From: Tenacibaculum sp. Bg11-29
GTDB taxonomy: Bacteria; Bacteroidota; Bacteroidia; Flavobacteriales; Flavobacteriaceae
Direction of reading: 5' to 3'
Assembly (NCBI RefSeq): GCF_002836595.1
Contig: NZ_PJBB01000003.1
Coordinates: forward strand, 4,123,501 to 4,187,500
DNA length: 64,000 nucleotides
Position 1 is the first letter of the stretch; every line of letters begins with the position of its first letter. Of this stretch, positions 62,417-64,000 are shown in pieces. Below the pieces are notes generated by a model. That model saw nothing but the letters and a program-made list of their open reading frames with translations, did not search any database and was not told the origin of the DNA. The translations under genes and the position numbers were made by a program.

Positions 62417-63256
62417 ATGAAGTTATTAAAAATAACAGGACTCTTTTTTCTTGTAATTCTTATCGTTGTTTATTACTTGTTTTCAACTTTTACTGCTCCA
62501 AAATCGGATGCAGCTGTTATTAAAAAGTTTAGTGGAAGCATTCATAAACCAATAATAACCCAAGAAGTTTTTAAGCATTATAATTATAGAAAGCTTACAA
62601 TTAAAAGAGATACTACTTTACCTACATTAGTTTTTGTTCATGGAACTATTGGTTCTTCTATCGATTTTATTAGATACCTGAAAGACAGCTTACTTTTAAC
62701 TAAAGCTAATATGATTTCTTATGATAGGATTGGATACAATTACAACGATAATAATTCAGTACAAGAGAGTATTACTTTTGAACGCGATATGTTAAATCAC
62801 GTTATTAAAAACCTGGACGCTAAAAAAACTATTCTTGTAGGCTATTCTTATGGCGGGCCAATTGCTTTAGCTATACAAAAAAAAATAAGAAAAATTATCT
62901 TAATAGCTCCTGCTGTTTATAGTAAAGTTGAACCAATGCCATGGGCTATTAATTTATACAAATCGAAATTGACTAGGTGGCTGATTCCTAAAATTTGGAA
63001 AGAGGCTTCTAAAGAAAAAATATCTCATAAAAAAGATTTGCGAAATTTCGAAAACAGCTGGAAATTTTCTTTAAATAATATTATTAGTATTCACGGAACC
63101 AGTGATTGGATTGTTCCTTATAAAAATTCAATATTTTTGCAAGACCAATTTCCTGAAAAACAGTTTAAATTAGTTACTATTAAAAATACAGGACATGGTT
63201 TAGTTTGGAATAACTTTAAAGAAATTAAACAACAATTATTAAATCAATTAGATTGA
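62417..63256 (+). CDS. Alpha/beta hydrolase with N-terminal membrane anchor
   Basis: The ATG directly follows the thioesterase stop. An uncleaved N-terminal helix (LLKITGLFFLVILIVVYYLFSTF) leads to the fold: FVHGTIGSSIDFI (oxyanion region), nucleophile elbow GYSYGGP (serine near 145), acid in GTSDWIVPYKN and histidine in NTGHGLVW. All three catalytic residues are present. It sits between thioesterase and isochorismate synthase genes and overlaps the latter by 4 bases. MenH-like activity is conceivable, but the anchor and sequence are not MenH-typical. The true substrate is unknown. Confidence 0.85.
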   Translation: MKLLKITGLFFLVILIVVYYLFSTFTAPKSDAAVIKKFSGSIHKPIITQEVFKHYNYRKLTIKRDTTLPTLVFVHGTIGSSIDFIRYLKDSLLLTKANMISYDRIGYNYNDNNSVQESITFERDMLNHVIKNLDAKKTILVGYSYGGPIALAIQKKIRKIILIAPAVYSKVEPMPWAINLYKSKLTRWLIPKIWKEASKEKISHKKDLRNFENSWKFSLNNIISIHGTSDWIVPYKNSIFLQDQFPEKQFKLVTIKNTGHGLVWNNFKEIKQQLLNQLD

Positions 63257-64000
63257 ATATATTTTCAGAAATAAAAAACGCTCACAAAAACAAACTTCCG
63301 TTTGTGGTTTACCGAAAACCAAATACAAACGTATTAAAAGGGTGGTTTCAAAAGAATAATGCACTATATACTTCTAAAAAACATGCAAAAAGCGGTTTTA
63401 TTTTTGCACCTTTCGATGATAAAAATATTGCAATTTTACTTCCTGTTGACCAATCTATTTTTAAACAAGAAGAAATTAAACTTCCCCCGAATTTAATTCA
63501 CAAAAACAACCTTCCTCTCAATTCTACTTCAGAAGAAACACATATTAACGTTGTTAAAAAAGGTATTAAAGCCATTGAGAATGGCTTATTTAAAAAAGTT
63601 GTTTTATCTAGAAAAGAAGAAGTAAATATCACTGAGTTTAACTCCGTTCAAGTTTTTAAAAGATTACTTACAAATTACCCTAATGCTTTTACCTATATAT
63701 GGTTTCATCCAAAGGTTGGAATGTGGTTAGGGGCAACCCCTGAAACTTTAGTAAAAATTAACGGTAATAACTTTAAAACAATGTCTTTAGCAGGAACACA
63801 GATTTATAAGGATACTAATGATGTTTCTTGGCAACCAAAAGAAATTGAAGAGCAACAATTTGTTACCAACTACATAACCGACAAACTCTCTAATGTTTGC
63901 AAAAAACTAGAAACTAGTAAAGTTGAAACTATAAAAGCGGGAAATTTACTTCATTTAAGAACATTAATTTCTGGTGAGATATCTACAGAAACTTCTACTC
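63253..64000 (+). CDS. menF: Isochorismate synthase (MenF/EntC family), partial, truncated by window end
   Basis: A TTG at 63253 inside the hydrolase stop context (TTGA) opens the frame: NIFSEIKNAHKNKLPFVVYRK, continuing to NVVKKGIKAIENGLFKKVVLSRKEEVNI, FTYIWFHPKVGMWLGATPETLVKI, MSLAGTQ and EIEEQQFVTNYI. These are chorismate-binding-enzyme motifs (GATPE, SLAGT). About 249 residues are in the window and the C-terminal third lies beyond 64000. The enzyme isomerises chorismate to isochorismate, the first step of menaquinone synthesis or siderophore production. No ATG is available near the start, so the TTG or a later codon is used. Confidence 0.9.
   Translation, partial: MNIFSEIKNAHKNKLPFVVYRKPNTNVLKGWFQKNNALYTSKKHAKSGFIFAPFDDKNIAILLPVDQSIFKQEEIKLPPNLIHKNNLPLNSTSEETHINVVKKGIKAIENGLFKKVVLSRKEEVNITEFNSVQVFKRLLTNYPNAFTYIWFHPKVGMWLGATPETLVKINGNNFKTMSLAGTQIYKDTNDVSWQPKEIEEQQFVTNYITDKLSNVCKKLETSKVETIKAGNLLHLRTLISGEISTETST

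Overview
The window is AT-rich chromosomal DNA from a member of the Bacteroidetes, most likely a marine Flavobacteriaceae (Tenacibaculum/Polaribacter-like). This rests on type IX secretion (T9SS) features (PorP/SprF-like proteins, giant secreted proteins with a gliding-motility-type C-terminal sorting domain), a TonB-dependent receptor with a carboxypeptidase-regulatory-like N-terminus, many short lipoproteins, and recurrent TAnnTTTG-type promoter boxes in place of sigma70 boxes. I saw no rRNA, tRNA or CRISPR array.

Region 1 (1-9.0 kb) is duplication-prone. Three tandem, very similar AraC-type regulators (minus strand) are divergent from a six-gene operon: nitroreductase, NodB-like deacetylase fused to a beta-propeller, DoxX, cupin-like, DUF1097 and Old Yellow Enzyme. 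After the operon lies a second, decayed nitroreductase copy with its upstream element.

Region 2 (9.0-16.4 kb) is an accessory block: a GDSL/SGNH hydrolase behind an array of 17-bp direct repeats, a 486-residue protein of unknown function, a four-helix membrane protein, a lipoprotein, a bacterial pentameric ligand-gated ion channel homologue (Cys-loop receptor family), and an alpha/beta hydrolase resembling Tle/DUF2235-type lipases. Neither hydrolase nor the 486-residue protein has a signal peptide. This is the most intriguing functional neighbourhood.

Region 3 (16.4-35 kb) is a patchwork of single genes with long gaps: an OmpA-like lipoprotein, PhzF-like protein, DTW-domain protein, TPR membrane protein, a pseudogene with one in-frame stop between two related repeats, amt-PII (nitrogen), a RapA-like Swi2/Snf2 ATPase, an LRR protein, lipoproteins and a DUF6058-like protein. 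A short AAACGTTAT-like motif recurs upstream of several of these genes.

Region 4 (35.1-53.3 kb) is a tandem duplication of a two-gene T9SS unit: a giant FG-GAP/HYR protein (2755 and 2430 residues) followed by a PorP/SprF-like protein. The two PorP copies encode identical proteins. About 2.5 kb at the 3' end of both units is almost identical, while the N-terminal halves have diverged. The giant proteins carry 14 and 11 copies of a 78-residue (234-bp) repeat.

Region 5 (53.4-64 kb) is mostly housekeeping: CbrC-like protein, holA, a stand-alone HsdR-N-type nuclease domain, a family 2 glycosyltransferase, TsaC-type enzyme plus a small Cys/His/Asp protein, a TonB-dependent receptor, a Crp/Fnr regulator with a DoxX-like membrane protein, a pRiA4b ORF-3-like protein, and the start of a menaquinone-type cluster (hotdog thioesterase, alpha/beta hydrolase, isochorismate synthase cut by the window end). 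All calls come from reading the sequence without database searches.
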